From UBA3537 sp049889395 (GTDB taxonomy: Bacteria; Bacteroidota; Bacteroidia; Flavobacteriales; Flavobacteriaceae): 64,000 nt of DNA. Numbering within the stretch: the first letter of the stretch is position 1; each line of letters begins with the position of its first letter. The DNA lies in NCBI GenBank assembly GCA_049889395.1, contig JBMHDM010000030.1, forward strand, positions 9,359 through 73,358, written 5' to 3'. The notes under the pieces were generated by a model. It saw only the letters and a program-made list of their open reading frames with translations. It ran no database searches and had not been told where the DNA came from. The translations under genes and the position numbers were made by a program. This document shows positions 25,255-34,954 of this stretch, piece by piece.

Positions 25255-26349
25255 ATGAAAGCAGGAATCGTGGGCTTGCCCAATGTCGGAAAATCAACCC
25301 TATTTAATTGTCTCTCTAATGCCAAAGCACAAAGTGCCAATTTTCCTTTTTGTACAATCGAACCCAATATAGGGGTGGTCAATGTTCCAGATCCAAGACT
25401 TTCTCAATTAGAATCCCTAGTAGGCCCAGAAAAAGTCATACCAGCGACAGTAGAAATTGTAGACATAGCCGGTTTGGTCAAAGGCGCCAGCAAAGGGGAG
25501 GGCTTAGGTAATCAATTTTTAGGAAACATCCGAGAAACTGACGCTATTTTACACGTTTTGCGCTGTTTCGACAATGATAATATCGTTCATGTGGATGGCA
25601 GTGTCGATCCAATTCGTGACAAAGACACGATAGATATGGAACTCCAACTTAAAGATTTGGAATCCGTTGAAAAAAAATTGGAAAAAGTTAAGCGCACTGC
25701 CAAAACTGGTAATAAAGAAGCCCAAAAAGAAGCTGAGGTTTTGATACTACTCAAAGCCCATTTGGAAGCTGGTCAATCCGTTAGAAGTTTGGAATGCTCA
25801 GAAGACGATTATGAAGCCTACGTCAAACCCTTACAATGCATTACAGCCAAACCAGTACTTTATGTGTGCAATGTCGATGAAAATTCTGCAGTAGGGGGCA
25901 ATGCTTACGTGAAACAAGTCCGAGCTGCTCTAGCCAACGAAAATGCTGAAGTCTTGGTTTTGGCCGTTGGTACTGAAGCTGACATCAACGAATTGGACGA
26001 TTTTGAAGAACGCCAGTTGTTTTTGGAAGATATTGGATTGGATGAACCCGGATCTTCCAAACTCATTCGTGCAGCTTATAAATTACTCAACTTACAAACC
26101 TATTTTACAGCAGGCCCAAAAGAAGTTCGGGCTTGGACAATTAACATTGGAAGTTTAGCGCCTCAGGCAGCAGGGGTCATTCACACTGATTTTGAAAAAG
26201 GATTTATTCGCGCCGAAGTGATTGCCTTTTCAGATTATGAGCAGTATGGTAGTGAAGCTAAAGTTAAAGAAGCAGGTAAAATGCGCGTCGAAGGAAAGAA
26301 CTACACTGTCAAAGATGGCGATGTGATGCATTTTCTGTTTAATGTTTAG
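25255..26349 (+). CDS. ychF: Ribosome-associated GTPase/ATPase YchF
   Basis: A 364-residue Obg-family protein: G1 GLPNVGKST at residues 6-14, G3 DIAGLVKGASKGEG, the altered G4 YVCNVDEN typical of the YchF/OLA1 subfamily (which prefers ATP), a coiled-coil insert and a C-terminal TGS domain (about 280-364, QTYFTAGPKEVRAWTI). It binds ribosomes and is linked to stress responses. ATG 25255 gives the standard length. Confidence 0.96.
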   Translation: MKAGIVGLPNVGKSTLFNCLSNAKAQSANFPFCTIEPNIGVVNVPDPRLSQLESLVGPEKVIPATVEIVDIAGLVKGASKGEGLGNQFLGNIRETDAILHVLRCFDNDNIVHVDGSVDPIRDKDTIDMELQLKDLESVEKKLEKVKRTAKTGNKEAQKEAEVLILLKAHLEAGQSVRSLECSEDDYEAYVKPLQCITAKPVLYVCNVDENSAVGGNAYVKQVRAALANENAEVLVLAVGTEADINELDDFEERQLFLEDIGLDEPGSSKLIRAAYKLLNLQTYFTAGPKEVRAWTINIGSLAPQAAGVIHTDFEKGFIRAEVIAFSDYEQYGSEAKVKEAGKMRVEGKNYTVKDGDVMHFLFNV

Positions 26350-26479
26350 CATAAAATTACATTTTTTGTCTTCCAAAAATTTCTCAACAAGGCCCGTTTT
26401 TTTTTTGTTAATTACTTATTTGATGAAAGGTTTTATTTTTTTTGAGGTTACACTATATTAGCACCTCGTCAAAATAACT

Positions 26480-28342
26480 ATGGCCCAAAACACAAATTAT
26501 ACTGAAGATAATATCCGCTCCCTGGATTGGAAAGAACACATTCGAATGCGTCCTGGGATGTATATCGGGAAATTAGGCGATGGCTCTTCAGCCGATGATG
26601 GGATTTATATTCTCCTCAAAGAAGTCTTAGACAACTCAATAGACGAATATGTCATGGGGGCCGGAAAGTCTATTGACATCTCCATTCAGGGCAATAAAGT
26701 CATCGTTCGTGATTATGGACGAGGGATTCCCCTAGGGAAAGTTGTTGACGTCGTTTCTAAAATGAACACCGGCGGTAAATATGATTCTCGCGCTTTTAAA
26801 AAATCTGTTGGATTGAATGGTGTGGGAACTAAAGCTGTAAATGCCTTATCGACCTATTTTAGAGTCGAATCGACTAGAGACGGTCAATCGGCATCGGCCG
26901 AATTTGAATTGGGGGTTTTAAAAGATCAAGAGTTATTGGAAGATACTTCCCGACGAAAAGGAACTAAAGTATCTTTTATTCCTGATCCGGCCATTTTTAA
27001 GAATTATAAATACAGAAATGAGTATGTTGCGCGCATGCTCAAAAATTATGTTTATCTGAATCCAGGATTGACCATCACCCTTAATGGGGAGAAATTTTTC
27101 AGCGAAAATGGTCTTAAGGACTTATTGGAAGATAACTCTAAAACCGAAGATCGATTATATCCAACAATTCATTTAAAAGGGAACGATATTGAGGTGGCCT
27201 TGACACACAGCAAAACCCAATACAGCGAGGAATATCACTCCTTTGTAAATGGTCAAAATACCACGCAAGGCGGAACACATTTGGCGGCCTTTCGCGAGGC
27301 TTTTGTCAAAACTATTCGAGATTTCTTTGGTAAAAATTATGATGCCTCTGATGTTCGGAAATCCATCATTTCGGCTATAGCTGTTAAAGTTATGGAACCT
27401 GTTTTTGAAAGTCAAACCAAGACCAAATTAGGATCCACAGAAATGGGAGGGGGGTTACCCACTGTCCGAACGTTTATCAATGATTTCGTGAAAACGAATC
27501 TGGATAATTATTTACACAAAAACCCAGATACAGCAGAGGCTATACAACGAAAAATTCTTCAAGCCGAGCGCGAGCGAAAAGAGCTATCGGGTATTCGCAA
27601 AATTGCTAGAGAACGGGCCAAAAAAGCCAGTTTACACAATAAAAAATTAAGAGATTGTCGGGTTCATTTTGGAGATACCAAAAATAATCGTAATCTAGAG
27701 ACAACCTTGTTCATTACCGAGGGAGATTCTGCATCGGGCAGTATCACCAAGTCAAGGGATGTAAATACACAAGCCGTATTTAGTCTAAAAGGGAAACCCT
27801 TAAATAGTTATGGTTTAACCAAAAAGATTGTTTACGAAAATGAAGAATTCAACTTGTTACAAGCCGCACTCAATATCGAAGAATCCATAGAAGATTTAAG
27901 GTACAATAATATTGTTATTGCAACCGATGCAGATGTGGACGGCATGCACATTCGTTTGTTACTAATCACCTTTTTTCTTCAATTTTTCCCTGAACTGATA
28001 AAAGAGGGACATTTGTATATTTTGCAAACCCCGTTGTTTCGAGTTCGAAACAAAAAAGAAACCATCTATTGTTATTCAGAAGAAGAGCGCATAAATGCTA
28101 TAGAAAAACTTAAACCTAAACCCGAAATCACTCGATTCAAGGGATTGGGAGAGATTTCGCCAAATGAATTTAAACATTTTATTGGAGATAACATCAAATT
28201 AGACCCTGTTATGCTGGATACCGATAAAACAATTGATGAACTGTTATCGTTTTACATGGGCAAAAATACCCCTGAACGACAGAAATTTATCATCGAAAAT
28301 CTAAAAGTTGAACTCGATTTTATCGACGCAGATAAGTCCTAA
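26480..28342 (+). CDS. parE: DNA topoisomerase IV subunit B
   Basis: A 620-residue type IIA topoisomerase ATPase subunit: GHKL motifs EVLDNSIDEYV, DYGRGIPLG and GLNGVGTKAVNALS, a transducer domain, and the TOPRIM block with EGDSASG and DADVDGMHIR. Four bases separate it from parC, and the pair forms topoisomerase IV for chromosome decatenation. It is called ParE rather than GyrB because of the adjacent parC-like gene and resemblance to other Bacteroidota ParE. An inverted repeat GAGGT/ACCTC (26444-26467) lies upstream. Confidence 0.94.
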   Translation: MAQNTNYTEDNIRSLDWKEHIRMRPGMYIGKLGDGSSADDGIYILLKEVLDNSIDEYVMGAGKSIDISIQGNKVIVRDYGRGIPLGKVVDVVSKMNTGGKYDSRAFKKSVGLNGVGTKAVNALSTYFRVESTRDGQSASAEFELGVLKDQELLEDTSRRKGTKVSFIPDPAIFKNYKYRNEYVARMLKNYVYLNPGLTITLNGEKFFSENGLKDLLEDNSKTEDRLYPTIHLKGNDIEVALTHSKTQYSEEYHSFVNGQNTTQGGTHLAAFREAFVKTIRDFFGKNYDASDVRKSIISAIAVKVMEPVFESQTKTKLGSTEMGGGLPTVRTFINDFVKTNLDNYLHKNPDTAEAIQRKILQAERERKELSGIRKIARERAKKASLHNKKLRDCRVHFGDTKNNRNLETTLFITEGDSASGSITKSRDVNTQAVFSLKGKPLNSYGLTKKIVYENEEFNLLQAALNIEESIEDLRYNNIVIATDADVDGMHIRLLLITFFLQFFPELIKEGHLYILQTPLFRVRNKKETIYCYSEEERINAIEKLKPKPEITRFKGLGEISPNEFKHFIGDNIKLDPVMLDTDKTIDELLSFYMGKNTPERQKFIIENLKVELDFIDADKS

Positions 28343-28345
28343 ATT

Positions 28346-31036
28346 ATGCATGACGAACATCTAAATAGAACAGACAATTCCAATCCTACTCAAGAAACTA
28401 TAACTCGAGTAACAGGAATGTACAAGGATTGGTTTTTAGATTATGCGTCCTATGTCATTTTGGAGCGTGCCGTTCCGGCCATTGAGGATGGCTTTAAGCC
28501 TGTTCAACGACGCATTCTACACTCGATGAAAGACTTGGATGATGGCCGCTATAACAAAGTTGCTAACATCGTTGGACACACTATGCAATACCATCCGCAT
28601 GGTGATGCCAGCATTGCAGATGCTATGGTTCAAATTGGACAAAAAGATCTGTTAATTGACACCCAAGGAAACTGGGGCAATATTTTAACTGGAGATCGTG
28701 CTGCTGCGTCCAGATACATCGAAGCACGATTGTCTAAATTTGCATTAGATGTGGTATTTAATCCTAAAACCACACAATGGCAATCATCCTATGATGGCCG
28801 CCGAAAAGAACCTATTAATTTGCCGGTTAAGTTTCCGTTACTTTTGGCACAAGGCGCCGAGGGTATAGCAGTGGGTTTGTCCACCAAAGTACTACCCCAC
28901 AACTTTTTAGAACTTATAGATGCTTCGATAAAACATCTTCAGGGCAAGCGATTTCATATTGTTCCAGATTTTACTACAGGTGGCGTAGCGGATTTCACCA
29001 ATTACAACGATGGGTTAAGAGGCGGAAAAATTCGGTGTCGGGCAAAAATTAGTCCGTTTAACAAAAACACCTTAGTCATCACAGAAGTTCCCTACGGAAC
29101 CACAACATCATCTCTTATCGATTCGATACTTAAAGCCAATGATAAAGGTAAGATCAAAATCAAAAAAATTGAGGATAATACAGCTGCTGAAGTTGAAATT
29201 TTAATCCATTTACCCTCTGGTATTTCTCCCGATAAAACAATCGATGCTTTGTTTGCATTTACCAATTGTGAAACCTCAATTTCGCCATTAGGATGCGTTA
29301 TCGAAAACAATAAGCCATTATTCGTCGGGGTATCAGAAATGTTGAGACGATCAACAGATCATACTGTAGAATTGTTGAAGCTAGAGCTAGAAATTAGATT
29401 AAGAGAATTAGAAGAACAATGGCATTTTGCGTCTCTAGAGCGTATTTTTATAGAGAATAGAATCTACCGAGAAATTGAAGAGGAGGAAACCTGGGAAGGC
29501 GTAATTGAGGCTATAGATCAAGGGTTGAAGCCTCATGTTCAACACTTAAAGCGAGAGGTCACAAAAGACGATATAGTAAGGTTAACAGAGATTCGAATTA
29601 AACGCATCTCCAAGTTTGATATCGACAAGGCTCAACAAAAAATAGAGGCATTAGAAGATCAAATTGAAGACACCAAAAGACATTTAGCCACCATTATCGA
29701 TTATGCTATAGCATATTTTAAGCGTTTGAAATTAGATTATGGTAAGGGCAAAGAACGAAAAACAGAAATTAAAATTTTTGATGATGTCGATGCGACCAAA
29801 GTTGTTATTCGTAACACCAAGCTATATGTCAATAGAGAGGAAGGCTTTGTTGGGACTGCAATGAGGCGTGACGAATATGTTTGTGACTGTAGTGACATAG
29901 ACGATATCATAGTCTTTACCAAAAACGGAAAGATGATGGTCACTAAAGTTGATAGTAAAACCTTTGTGGGGAAGCAAATCATTCATGTAGCCGTTTTTAA
30001 GAAAAAAGATAGTCGAACTATCTATAATCTTATTTACAAAGACGGTAAAGGTGGTGCGTCCTATATCAAACGATTTGCGGTAACGTCGATTACACGAGAT
30101 CGCGAGTATGATTTGACTGCTGGGAAACCCCTCTCAAATGTGCTTTATTTTTCGGCAAACCCCAATGGTGAGGCTGAAGTTGTCACCATACACCTACGAC
30201 AAGTAGGAAGTATTAAAAAATTGAAATGGGACGTCAATTATGCGGATATTTTAATTAAGGGTAGAGGTTCTAAGGGAAATTTAGTTACCAAACACACTAT
30301 CAAACGTGTCGAATTAAAAGAAAAAGGGGTTAGCACTTTAAAACCAAGGAAAATATGGTTTGATGATACCATTCAACGCTTGAATGTTGATGGACGTGGT
30401 GATTTGATTGGGGAATTTAGAGGAGAGGATCGACTATTGGTTATTACGCAATCAGGAAGAATTAAAACGATAATTCCAGATATTACAACTCATTTTAGTG
30501 AAGATATGATTGTGCTGGAAAAATGGATACCAAAAAAACCCATATCAGCAATTTATTTTGATGGTGCAAAGGAGAAATATTACCTCAAACGGTTTTTGAT
30601 TGAAAACGAAAACAAAGAAGAGGTTTTTATATCTTCACACGCTTCGAGTACTTTAGAAATTGTCAGCACGGACTGGCGACCAGTTGTAGATATCACTTTT
30701 GCCAAAGATAGAGGAAAAGACCGCAGACCTAATCAATCCATAGATGTAGAGCAATTTATCAGTATAAAAGGAATCTCAGCACTTGGAAACCAGTTGACAA
30801 AATATAAGATCAATCAAATTGATTTATTAGACCCTCTTCCTTTTAACCCTCCGAAAGAAGTAAACGCCAATGATTTGGAAGTTGTCGATGAGCAAGAAAT
30901 TAGTAGTTCGGTGGGGTCAGAAAAAGACTCGCTTGAGTCCAATATCCTAAAAAAAGAAGAGTCTCATAGGCCCCCTAAAACATTAGAGGATACAGAAAAT
31001 GATACTTCTACCGATGGCCAAACATCGTTGTTTTAA
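28346..31036 (+). CDS. parC: DNA topoisomerase IV subunit A
   Basis: An 896-residue type IIA topoisomerase A subunit. The N-terminal breakage-reunion domain has RAVPAIEDGFKPVQRRIL, HTMQYHPHGDASIADAM and the catalytic Tyr in AAASRYIEARLS (residue 124). A coiled coil follows (about 425-460) and then a beta-pinwheel C-terminal domain that is poorly conserved relative to GyrA and lacks a clear GyrA box. The last 60 residues or so are acidic and low-complexity (VVDEQEISSSVGSEKDSLES). It completes the parE-parC pair. Confidence 0.94.
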   Translation: MHDEHLNRTDNSNPTQETITRVTGMYKDWFLDYASYVILERAVPAIEDGFKPVQRRILHSMKDLDDGRYNKVANIVGHTMQYHPHGDASIADAMVQIGQKDLLIDTQGNWGNILTGDRAAASRYIEARLSKFALDVVFNPKTTQWQSSYDGRRKEPINLPVKFPLLLAQGAEGIAVGLSTKVLPHNFLELIDASIKHLQGKRFHIVPDFTTGGVADFTNYNDGLRGGKIRCRAKISPFNKNTLVITEVPYGTTTSSLIDSILKANDKGKIKIKKIEDNTAAEVEILIHLPSGISPDKTIDALFAFTNCETSISPLGCVIENNKPLFVGVSEMLRRSTDHTVELLKLELEIRLRELEEQWHFASLERIFIENRIYREIEEEETWEGVIEAIDQGLKPHVQHLKREVTKDDIVRLTEIRIKRISKFDIDKAQQKIEALEDQIEDTKRHLATIIDYAIAYFKRLKLDYGKGKERKTEIKIFDDVDATKVVIRNTKLYVNREEGFVGTAMRRDEYVCDCSDIDDIIVFTKNGKMMVTKVDSKTFVGKQIIHVAVFKKKDSRTIYNLIYKDGKGGASYIKRFAVTSITRDREYDLTAGKPLSNVLYFSANPNGEAEVVTIHLRQVGSIKKLKWDVNYADILIKGRGSKGNLVTKHTIKRVELKEKGVSTLKPRKIWFDDTIQRLNVDGRGDLIGEFRGEDRLLVITQSGRIKTIIPDITTHFSEDMIVLEKWIPKKPISAIYFDGAKEKYYLKRFLIENENKEEVFISSHASSTLEIVSTDWRPVVDITFAKDRGKDRRPNQSIDVEQFISIKGISALGNQLTKYKINQIDLLDPLPFNPPKEVNANDLEVVDEQEISSSVGSEKDSLESNILKKEESHRPPKTLEDTENDTSTDGQTSLF

Positions 31037-31401
31037 TTCAACCTCTTAGCGATTCCCTTTTGTTTCTTTGCATCTCCAACATAGCCATACTCGAAAGTAT
31101 ATGTGTCTTTTGTTGTGGTTAGAATTTTTAAATGAATGTCTTTTTTTTCAATTCTGTTTTGTGGATTAATGGTCTTAAAAATCATTTCACAATCATTAAT
31201 CCAACGCACAGAGGCCGAATCAATCTTACCATCAAATCGTTCAATTTGAAGGTTTGAGAAACGTTCGAATTCAGAAATAAATTTTTGACCATCGATTGTA
31301 AACTCACTTTGGAAAATCCCAGTTTTGAAGCGTTCGCAGTCGCGTTGAACTTCATAACAGGACATCAGTAATATTAAACTGAAAATAACACAATATCTCA
31401 T
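31033..31401 (-). CDS. Small lipoprotein of unknown function
   Basis: A 122-residue protein with a lipoprotein signal MRYCVIFSLILLMSC (lipobox LMSC, Cys 15) and a beta-rich C-terminal domain with Y/F-rich strands (TYTFEYGYVGDAKKQKGIAKR). It converges on parC with a four-base overlap of stop codons. No family recognised beyond flavobacterial hypothetical proteins. Likely in the outer membrane or periplasm from the signal. Confidence 0.7.
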   Translation of the reverse strand: MRYCVIFSLILLMSCYEVQRDCERFKTGIFQSEFTIDGQKFISEFERFSNLQIERFDGKIDSASVRWINDCEMIFKTINPQNRIEKKDIHLKILTTTKDTYTFEYGYVGDAKKQKGIAKRLN

Positions 31402-31424
31402 GGCTCAAAAATACAAAGAAATAC

Positions 31425-31817
31425 TTAAGTTCTTTCGGATTTTTCGCAGTTGTAAGCTTGAAAAGTTCCATCCTCATAAAACACCACTATTTTATCAATT
31501 TTCTTAAGCTGCTTCACATCATGATTCGAAACACTAACAGAGGGTTTGGACTTTTTATTTAAACTTGATTGTTTGGATGGGGGAGTTGCATTGTTTGTAA
31601 GAGACCCAGAACCATTTAAAAACCAATACATGTTAATGTCTGGGCAGGCCGTATTGAGTTTTAAAATGAAATCTAAACTGGGTTTATTTCGCCCACTCAA
31701 AATGTGTGAAATACTGGAACGCTGGACCTGAATAAGGTCTGCAAAAGCAGAAGCTGATAATCCATAATGGTCCAATATTATGGTTAATCGCTTTCCAAAA
31801 TTATCTGTATTTAACAC
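31425..31817 (-). CDS. XRE family helix-turn-helix regulator
   Basis: A 130-residue protein with an N-terminal Cro/C1 HTH (about residues 8-65: FGKRLTIILDHYGLSASAFA, DLIQVQRSSISHILSGRNKP, SLDFILKLNTACPDINMYWF). The middle is Ser/Lys-rich and the last 25 residues include YEDGTFQAYNCEKSE, a short strand-helix tail. The start is GTG 31817. The start lies at or just after the predicted -7 box, so the transcript may be leaderless. The upstream region carries a repeated palindrome that is also in front of the divergent gene, fitting autoregulation (inference). Confidence 0.9.
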   Translation of the reverse strand: MLNTDNFGKRLTIILDHYGLSASAFADLIQVQRSSISHILSGRNKPSLDFILKLNTACPDINMYWFLNGSGSLTNNATPPSKQSSLNKKSKPSVSVSNHDVKQLKKIDKIVVFYEDGTFQAYNCEKSERT

Positions 31818-31819
31818 TG

Positions 31820-32059
31820 TTTACAAATGTATATTATGAAATATATTACAAATGTAAACTTAAATTAATTAGGAAGCAAATTCAATTAAAATTCGTATTA
31901 TTTTATTTAATTTAATCTGAAAATAAAACTGTTTAAAATACTGATTATTAATAACTTAGGTTATCAAAATTTAAATTTCACAAGCTTAAGCAAAATGGCA
32001 ATTAAAATAGGTTAAATATGTAAACATAAGTGGGTTAAATTGATGTTTACAGATGTAAA
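31820..32059. promoter_or_regulatory. Shared divergent promoter region with three 6-2-6 palindromes
   Basis: Three copies of TTTACA-NN-TGTAAA are seen: 31820-31833 (TTTACAAATGTATA), 31845-31858 (ATTACAAATGTAAA) and 32046-32059 (TTTACAGATGTAAA, perfect). A related ATGTAAACAT lies at 32018-32027. The first contains the minus-strand -7 box of the XRE gene (TACATTTG, 31831-31824). The third covers the expected -33 region of the gene at 32102. They are the best candidates for the XRE operator. The rest of this AT-rich gap shows no gene. Confidence 0.6.
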
Positions 32060-32071
32060 ATACAGATTGAT

Positions 32072-32079
32072 TACTTTTG
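32072..32079 (+). promoter_or_regulatory. Bacteroidota -7 box before the M14-type gene
   Basis: TACTTTTG matches TAnnTTTG, 22 bases before the GTG start at 32102. The expected -33 position (about 32048-32051) lies inside the palindrome 32046-32059. Confidence 0.6.
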
Positions 32080-32101
32080 TAATATTAATTTTTAATCTCA
32101 G

Positions 32102-33223
32102 GTGAGGATATTCGATTCAATTCATTCAAATTTTAAGGCTTTAAAGGTTCAACAATTAAACGGGCGTTACATTACAAACGCGCAAATTGTTCCTCTGCTT
32201 GAGTGTTTGCCTTTAGGTTTCTCACATTGTATTTTGGGTTATTCTGAACTTGAAAAACCTATACATGGTGTCAATTTTGGGTCAGGACCTGTCAAAATTT
32301 TAGCTTGGTCCCAAATGCATGGTAATGAATCGACCTGTACAAAAGCTATTTTTGATGCCATTTTTTCGTTTGAACAATTGGGTTTGCTGGCGCTTTCTGA
32401 GACAATTACGCTTAAGATTATACCCATTCTCAATCCTGATGGTGCCGAATGTTACACGCGACAAAATTCCAACGGCGTTGACCTAAACCGTGACGCTACT
32501 GATCTTACGCAGCTAGAATCTCGTGTTTTAAATGATGTTTTCGAGTCTTTTCAACCTAATTTCTGTTTTAATATGCATGATCAAAGGTCTATTTTTAGTG
32601 CTGGTAATCAGCCCAAAAGTGCCACGGTCAGTTTCCTATCGCCTTCACAAGATCATCAGCGTACTGTTACACCAACACGACAAATAGCTATGGCGGTTAT
32701 AAATCAAATGAATGATGTGCTACAATATTATATCCCCAATCAGGTCGGACGATATAATGACGACTTTAATATCAATTGTGTTGGTGATTTATTTCAGTCC
32801 AAAGGCGTGCCAACCATTTTATTTGAAGCTGGACACTTTCAAGGGGATTATAACAGAGATGAAACACGACAATTTATACTAATGGCTTTTTTGAAAGCTT
32901 TGGTTTTTATATCCAACCCAATAGAGCAGCAGGATGAGCTTTCAAAGTATCAAAATATACCCGAAAACAAATCATTATTTTATGATATTCTGATAAAAAA
33001 TGCAAGATTACATGGATCCAAAGAAGCTAAACTGATGGACATTGGTGTTATTTTTGATGAAATTCTAATTGATTGTCGAATAAATTTCATCCCAAAAATT
33101 GAAAAATCTGGAGATTTGTCGGCAAATTTTGGCCACAAAACCATCAACGCCCAGGGTCAAAAAGTGACTGTTAGCTCGACCGGTTCGGTTATAGTCGGAA
33201 CTGAAATATTTGAGTCTATTTAA
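32102..33223 (+). CDS. M14 family zinc carboxypeptidase-like protein
   Basis: A 373-residue protein with the M14 zinc motif WSQMHGNEST (HxxE, about residues 71-77), NPDGAECYTRQNSNGVDLNRD, a third metal ligand in CFNMHDQRS, and the probable general base in FEAGHFQGD. There is no signal peptide, so it seems cytosolic. M14 enzymes remove C-terminal residues or act on small amide substrates; the substrate is unknown. The C-terminal 70 residues resemble no known domain. Starts at GTG. It is divergent from the XRE regulator with shared palindromes, so they are probably functionally connected. Confidence 0.85.
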   Translation: MRIFDSIHSNFKALKVQQLNGRYITNAQIVPLLECLPLGFSHCILGYSELEKPIHGVNFGSGPVKILAWSQMHGNESTCTKAIFDAIFSFEQLGLLALSETITLKIIPILNPDGAECYTRQNSNGVDLNRDATDLTQLESRVLNDVFESFQPNFCFNMHDQRSIFSAGNQPKSATVSFLSPSQDHQRTVTPTRQIAMAVINQMNDVLQYYIPNQVGRYNDDFNINCVGDLFQSKGVPTILFEAGHFQGDYNRDETRQFILMAFLKALVFISNPIEQQDELSKYQNIPENKSLFYDILIKNARLHGSKEAKLMDIGVIFDEILIDCRINFIPKIEKSGDLSANFGHKTINAQGQKVTVSSTGSVIVGTEIFESI

Positions 33224-33291
33224 ATATGTCCTTTTCATAATTTTATTAACGATAATTAATAAAATTTTAACTTTCATTGATTTTATTTTGT

Positions 33292-33299
33292 TAATTTTG
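33292..33299 (+). promoter_or_regulatory. Bacteroidota -7 box before the Lrp-type gene
   Basis: TAATTTTG matches TAnnTTTG, 31 bases before the start codon. A fair -33 match was not found. Confidence 0.5.
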
Positions 33300-33330
33300 T
33301 TGAAGTTCTAAAAATATTATAAAAACTGTT

Positions 33331-33813
33331 ATGGCCAAATTTAAGCTTGATGAGGTAGACCACCAAATTTTGAATATGCTCATTGAAAACACGCGTATTC
33401 CATTTACTGATATTGCAAAAAAACTATTAATTTCTGCCGGTACAGTTCACGTAAGAGTAAAGAAAATGGAGGAGGCTAAAATTATCAAAGGCTCCTCGTT
33501 GACGTTAGATTATCAAAAGCTAGGGTATACTTTCATTGCATATGTTGGAATCTATTTGCAAAATACATCTCAAACCAAGTTTGTTTTACAACGTATCAAT
33601 GAAATCCCACATGTGACCGTGGCGCACATCACAACTGGAAAGTTTAATATTTTCTGTAAGATTAGAGCAAAAAGTACTACCCATGCTAAGGAAATCATTT
33701 TTAAAATTGATGATATTGATGGTATTTACAGAACGGAAACGATGATTTCACTTGAAGAAAGTATCAATGATAAGAAACGTTTGATGCATTCCATTTTCAA
33801 TGAGATGCAATAA
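33331..33813 (+). CDS. Lrp/AsnC family transcriptional regulator
   Basis: A 160-residue protein: AsnC-type winged HTH at residues 4-60 (LDEVDHQILNMLIENTRIPF, TDIAKKLLISAGTVHVRVKKM) and an RAM (ligand-binding) domain at about 70-150 (FIAYVGIYLQ, IPHVTVAHITTGKFNIFCKI). These regulators sense amino acids and control their metabolism. Proline and alanine dehydrogenase genes lie a few kilobases away, but no operator was identified, so a link is a guess. Its end overlaps the converging aroB end by 17 bases. Confidence 0.92.
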   Translation: MAKFKLDEVDHQILNMLIENTRIPFTDIAKKLLISAGTVHVRVKKMEEAKIIKGSSLTLDYQKLGYTFIAYVGIYLQNTSQTKFVLQRINEIPHVTVAHITTGKFNIFCKIRAKSTTHAKEIIFKIDDIDGIYRTETMISLEESINDKKRLMHSIFNEMQ

Positions 33814-34882
33814 CGCCGTTATTGTAATATTCAAAAGCCTCGTAGATTAAACCTTCAATAACTTCAACATCCATCTGACAAGCCCCAATGTCTTGTAACA
33901 ATACAAAATTCACCCGTCCATGGGTGTTTTTTTTGTCATGCTTTAAAAGATTGATGATGGTTTCAATAGCTTTGGCGTTGAACTTCACCAATGGATATGT
34001 TTTCAGGATAGTACTTCTAATATCTTCTAAATCAACACTTTTCAAACCAGTTAATTTCATAGACAGATAGCCTTCCAAAATCATCCCTACAGCAATTGCT
34101 TCACCATGAAGCAGCGTTTTTCTTTGATTATTGTCAAGACAAAACGACTCAACTGCATGGCCTAGTGTGTGTCCATAATTTAAAAACTTTCTGATTCCCA
34201 TTTCCGTAGGATCTTGAGAGACAATGGTATTTTTTAGTGCTACAGAATGGTATATTAAACGATCAAGTTCAGATAATTTCAATTGCTTTAAAATTTTTAA
34301 TTCATTCCAATAATTGCGATCAAAAATAAGTCCGTGTTTGAGCATTTCCGCTAATCCAGATCGCATTTCTTCGACGGATAAAGTTGTAAGAAATTCCGGA
34401 TCTATAAGAACCATTTTGGCAAAACTTATAGTTCCGATTTGATTTTTTGATAAGTCCAAATCAACACCTGTTTTTCCGCCAACTGATGCGTCAACCATAG
34501 CCAGAAGAGAAGTTGGAATATTAATAAATTCAATACCCCGTTTGAAAGTAGATGCTACAAATCCACCTAAATCTGTTACAACACCACCCCCAAGATTGAT
34601 CATCAGAGATTTTCTATCGGCACCCAAGTCACAAAGACTTCGCCAGACCCCTAAACAGGTATCGATGGTTTTGTGGGTTTCACCGGCTGGAATTTCAATA
34701 ATCTCTATCTCAGAGTCAAATCTAACCTGACTTAAAAGCCTCGAGGCACAGAGTTCATGAGTATTTTGATCTACCAAAATAAAAATTTTGGAGTAAGAGT
34801 TTGATGTAATATGACGATTTAAAGCTTGGTAAGCCAAGCCTTTGAAGTGAATATCGTATGAGGAAGTCGTAATAGATTTCAT
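33797..34882 (-). CDS. aroB: 3-dehydroquinate synthase
   Basis: A 361-residue AroB: NAD-binding GGGVVTDLGGFVASTFKRG, NIPTSLLAMVDASVGGKTG, metal ligands in the E-M-L-K-H-G motif (SGLAEMLKHG), LNYGHTLGHAVE and LLHGEAIAVGM. It converts DAHP to 3-dehydroquinate in the shikimate pathway. Length is normal. It diverges from the proline dehydrogenase gene. Confidence 0.97.
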   Translation of the reverse strand: MKSITTSSYDIHFKGLAYQALNRHITSNSYSKIFILVDQNTHELCASRLLSQVRFDSEIEIIEIPAGETHKTIDTCLGVWRSLCDLGADRKSLMINLGGGVVTDLGGFVASTFKRGIEFINIPTSLLAMVDASVGGKTGVDLDLSKNQIGTISFAKMVLIDPEFLTTLSVEEMRSGLAEMLKHGLIFDRNYWNELKILKQLKLSELDRLIYHSVALKNTIVSQDPTEMGIRKFLNYGHTLGHAVESFCLDNNQRKTLLHGEAIAVGMILEGYLSMKLTGLKSVDLEDIRSTILKTYPLVKFNAKAIETIINLLKHDKKNTHGRVNFVLLQDIGACQMDVEVIEGLIYEAFEYYNNGVIASH

Positions 34883-34890
34883 TTTCAGTT

Positions 34891-34929
34891 CAAATATAGC
34901 ACGAAATATGTTAGAAATTGATAATTTTG
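34891..34929. promoter_or_regulatory. Divergent promoters of aroB and the proline dehydrogenase gene
   Basis: The minus strand has TATATTTG (34898-34891) just before aroB, and the plus strand has TAATTTTG (34922-34929) 25 bases before the proline dehydrogenase start. Both match TAnnTTTG. -33 boxes are weak for both. Confidence 0.5.
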
Positions 34930-34954
34930 GGCATGAGTATTCAAACTAATTGCG

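Noticed and set aside
26444..26467. Inverted repeat GAGGT/ACCTC before parE as an operator or terminator
   Set aside because: Only five base pairs with a 14-base gap and no T run; could be chance in AT-rich DNA.
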